A stretch of 6,348 nucleotides of DNA from DASUSF01 sp036375275 (GTDB lineage: Bacteria; Pseudomonadota; Alphaproteobacteria; Geminicoccales; Geminicoccaceae): contig DASUSF010000030.1 in assembly GCA_036375275.1 (NCBI GenBank), forward strand, positions 1 to 6,348, read 5' to 3'. Of the stretch, positions 5,201-6,348 are shown piece after piece. A model generated the notes under the pieces. That model saw nothing but the letters and a program-made list of their open reading frames with translations, was not told the DNA's origin and did not search any database. Position 1 is the first letter of the stretch, and each line of letters starts with the position of its first letter. The translations under genes and the position numbers were made by a program.

Positions 5201-5644
5201 ATGAACACGACGGACGTGCAGCTGGTGCCGCACCTGGTGGTGGACGGCGCGGCGACGGCGATCGACTTCTACCGGCGGGCGTTCGGCGCCGAGGAGCTGT
5301 ACCGCATGCCGGAACCCGGCGGGCCGCGCCTGGTCCACGCCGAGATCAGCATCGGCGGCCACCGGGTGATGCTGTGTGACCCGTTCTTCGATGCCAGGGA
5401 CGCGAGGGCGCTCGGCGGGACGCCGGTCACGCTGCATCTCCAGGTGCCGGACGTGGACGCGGCGTTCCGGCGGGCGATCGAGGCCGGGGCGAGCGAGGTG
5501 ATGGCGCCGATGGACGCCTTCTGGGGCGACCGCTACGGCCGGATCCAGGACCCGTTCGGCCATAGCTGGTCGCTCGCGACCAAGGTGCGCGAGGTGAGCG
5601 AGGCGGAGATGCAGGCGGCGCTCCGCGACATGTTCCAGACCTGA
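5201..5644 (+). CDS. VOC-superfamily protein (glyoxalase/PhnB-like)
   Basis: This 147-residue protein matches the small PhnB-like branch of the vicinal oxygen chelate superfamily, usually annotated as glyoxalase/bleomycin-resistance-like. Two beta-alpha-beta-beta-beta modules are visible: residues 7-60 (VPHLVVDGA, AIDFYRRAFGAEELYRM, LVHAEISIGG) and 75-127 (VTLHLQVPDVDAAFRRAIEAGA, FWGDRYGRIQDPFGHSWSLAT). Candidate metal ligands are H11, E48 and H79. The last strand (HSWSLAT) lacks the fourth Glu of true glyoxalase I, which is common in this branch, so a lactoylglutathione lyase activity should not be assumed. A C-terminal helix (SEAEMQAALRDMF) follows. GGGGA (5188-5192) lies 8 nt before the ATG. 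The preceding 89 nt separate it from the DUF6544 gene; it may be independently transcribed, but no clear promoter was found there. Substrate unknown. Confidence 0.88.
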   Translation: MNTTDVQLVPHLVVDGAATAIDFYRRAFGAEELYRMPEPGGPRLVHAEISIGGHRVMLCDPFFDARDARALGGTPVTLHLQVPDVDAAFRRAIEAGASEVMAPMDAFWGDRYGRIQDPFGHSWSLATKVREVSEAEMQAALRDMFQT

Positions 5645-5647
5645 CCG

Positions 5648-5672
5648 GCGCTTCGGCGCTCGACTCGGGTCG
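5648..5672 (+). terminator. Two short hairpins after the VOC gene, possible terminator
   Basis: Four bases after the VOC stop, GCGC-TTCG-GCGC (5648-5659) forms a 4-bp stem closed by the very stable C(UUCG)G tetraloop. Next to it, CGAC-TCGG-GTCG (5661-5672) forms a second 4-bp stem. There is no T-tract, so this is not a textbook intrinsic terminator. It may stabilise the 3' end of the message or do nothing. Confidence 0.25.
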
Positions 5673-5734
5673 CGGCCGTCTGGCATGGTTCCGACGGAGC
5701 GCCGGCGCAGGTCACGAGCAAGGGGATTGGGGCT

Positions 5735-6169
5735 ATGCTGATCGGTCAGATCCTGGCGTCCAAGGGCAGTTCGGTGGTGACCACCCGTGCCGAGGCGAGC
5801 GTCGCCGACGTGGTCAGGCTGCTTCGCGAGAAGCACATCGGCGCGGTCGTCGTCACCGACGACGACGGCGGGCTCGCCGGGATCGTCTCGGAGCGCGACA
5901 TCACCCGCGGCCTCGCCGAGCGCGGGGCGCAGCTCCTCGACATGAAGGTCGGCGACATCATGACCCGCGAGGTCGTCACCTGCTCGCCCGGCGACGGCAT
6001 CGAGAAGCTGATGACCGACATGACCGAGGGCCGGTTCCGCCATCTCCCGGTGGTGTCGGACGCGAAGCTGATCGGCATCATCAGCATCGGCGACGTGGTC
6101 AAGCATCGCCTGCAGGAGCTCGAGTCGGAGGCCCACCAGCTCCACGACTACATCGCCGGCACCGCCTGA
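5735..6169 (+). CDS. Protein of two CBS domains
   Basis: This 144-residue protein consists of a tandem CBS pair (Bateman module) with no attached catalytic or transport domain. CBS1 spans about residues 10-63 (VVTTRAEASVADVVRLL, IGAVVVTDDDG, GIVSERDITRGL) and CBS2 about 75-128 (IMTREVVTCSPGDGIEKLM, FRHLPVVSDAKLIGIISIGDVV). Each ends in the G-I-x-S-x-x-D motif that in this fold contacts the ribose/phosphate of adenine nucleotides. A short C-terminal helix (LQELESEAHQLHDYI) follows, as in many stand-alone proteobacterial CBS proteins. Such proteins are thought to sense AMP/ATP or similar ligands and to regulate partners; none is evident here. AAGGGG (5720-5725) lies 9 nt before the ATG. The 90-nt gap from the VOC gene, with hairpins, suggests a separate unit. 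Convergent with the ROK gene downstream. Confidence 0.92.
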   Translation: MLIGQILASKGSSVVTTRAEASVADVVRLLREKHIGAVVVTDDDGGLAGIVSERDITRGLAERGAQLLDMKVGDIMTREVVTCSPGDGIEKLMTDMTEGRFRHLPVVSDAKLIGIISIGDVVKHRLQELESEAHQLHDYIAGTA

Positions 6170-6176
6170 GCGGCCG

Positions 6177-6198
6177 GCCGGGGGCGGCGCAGCCCGGC
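6177..6198. terminator. GC-rich hairpin between convergent genes, possible bidirectional terminator
   Basis: GCCGGG (6177-6182) and CCCGGC (6193-6198) form a 6-bp stem with a 10-nt loop in the 43-nt gap between the convergent CBS and ROK stops. The position suits a shared terminator. There is no T-tract on either side, and GC-rich DNA gives such stems by chance. A perfect 10-bp palindrome, CGAGGCCTCG (6202-6211), lies beside it. Confidence 0.25.
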
Positions 6199-6212
6199 GC
6201 GCGAGGCCTCGT

Positions 6213-6348
6213 TCAGCCGGCGAGCCAGGCGGCGCCGCGCAGCCCGCTGTCGGGTCCGTGGCGCGCCCGGACCAGCCGGGTCGCCGGCGCCGGCGCCACG
6301 ACGTGCGGGCGCCACAGCTCCGGCACCGCCGCGTACAGCCGGTCGATC
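6213..6348 (-). CDS. ROK-family sugar kinase/repressor, C-terminal 44 residues (partial)
   Basis: Reading leftwards from the window edge, 44 residues precede a TGA at 6215-6213. They end with ARHGPDSGLRGAAWLAG, the characteristic ROK (repressor, ORF, kinase) C-terminus in which a strand and ARHG-type turn lead into the conserved GAA(W/R)L helix. ROK proteins are ATP-dependent sugar kinases (glucokinase, fructokinase, N-acetylglucosamine or N-acetylmannosamine kinase) or sugar-responsive repressors with an added DNA-binding domain. The active-site and zinc-binding motifs lie outside the window, so kinase and repressor cannot be told apart. The gene is convergent with the CBS gene, 43 nt away. 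Confidence 0.7.
   Translation of the reverse strand, partial: IDRLYAAVPELWRPHVVAPAPATRLVRARHGPDSGLRGAAWLAG

Noticed and set aside
5680..5695. TGGCATGGTTCCGAC as a sigma-54 promoter for the CBS gene
   Set aside because: The GC dinucleotide required at -12, 10 nt after the GG at -24, is absent.

Overview
This window is very GC-rich, with codon third positions almost always G or C. Its gene content and protein style point to a high-GC alphaproteobacterium, possibly Rhodospirillales-like. That assignment is an inference from codon usage and family resemblance; no rRNA or other marker gene is present. Coding density is high: no stretch of 300 bases lacks a gene, and no tRNA, rRNA, CRISPR array or insertion sequence was seen.

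Left part, minus strand (1-1428). A gene for an HD-domain metal-dependent phosphohydrolase is followed on the same strand by a VapB-type antitoxin gene with its own good ribosome binding site and a plausible promoter. The antitoxin frame does not stop where VapB proteins normally stop. It runs on into what is, in another frame, the C-terminal half of a VapC PIN-domain toxin. The N-terminal half of the toxin, with its first catalytic acidic residues, is absent. This looks like a type II toxin-antitoxin module broken by an internal deletion.

Divergent intergenic region (1429-1560). It holds candidate promoters for both directions, a spaced direct repeat, and a 13-bp inverted repeat exactly where the rightward -10 element and start codon lie.

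Central part, plus strand (1561-5111). Four genes appear to form one transcription unit: a small exported protein of unknown function, two ABC ATPases of the oligopeptide/dipeptide (Dpp/Opp) class, and a membrane-anchored DUF6544-like protein. The ATPases and the DUF6544 gene are linked by 4-bp GTGA stop/start overlaps. No permease or substrate-binding protein gene is present, so the ATPase pair is separated from the rest of its transporter, at least within this window.

Right part (5201-6348). A VOC (glyoxalase/PhnB-like) protein and a two-CBS-domain protein, both on the plus strand with individual ribosome binding sites, are probably separate small units. Convergent to them on the minus strand is the last 44 residues of a ROK-family sugar kinase or repressor, cut by the window edge.

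Most of the window is ordinary chromosome. The observations most worth a second look are the VapBC deletion scar, the permease-less ATPase pair headed by an unknown secreted protein, and the possibly leaderless, palindrome-overlapped start of that unit. No convincing new defence or mobile system was found.
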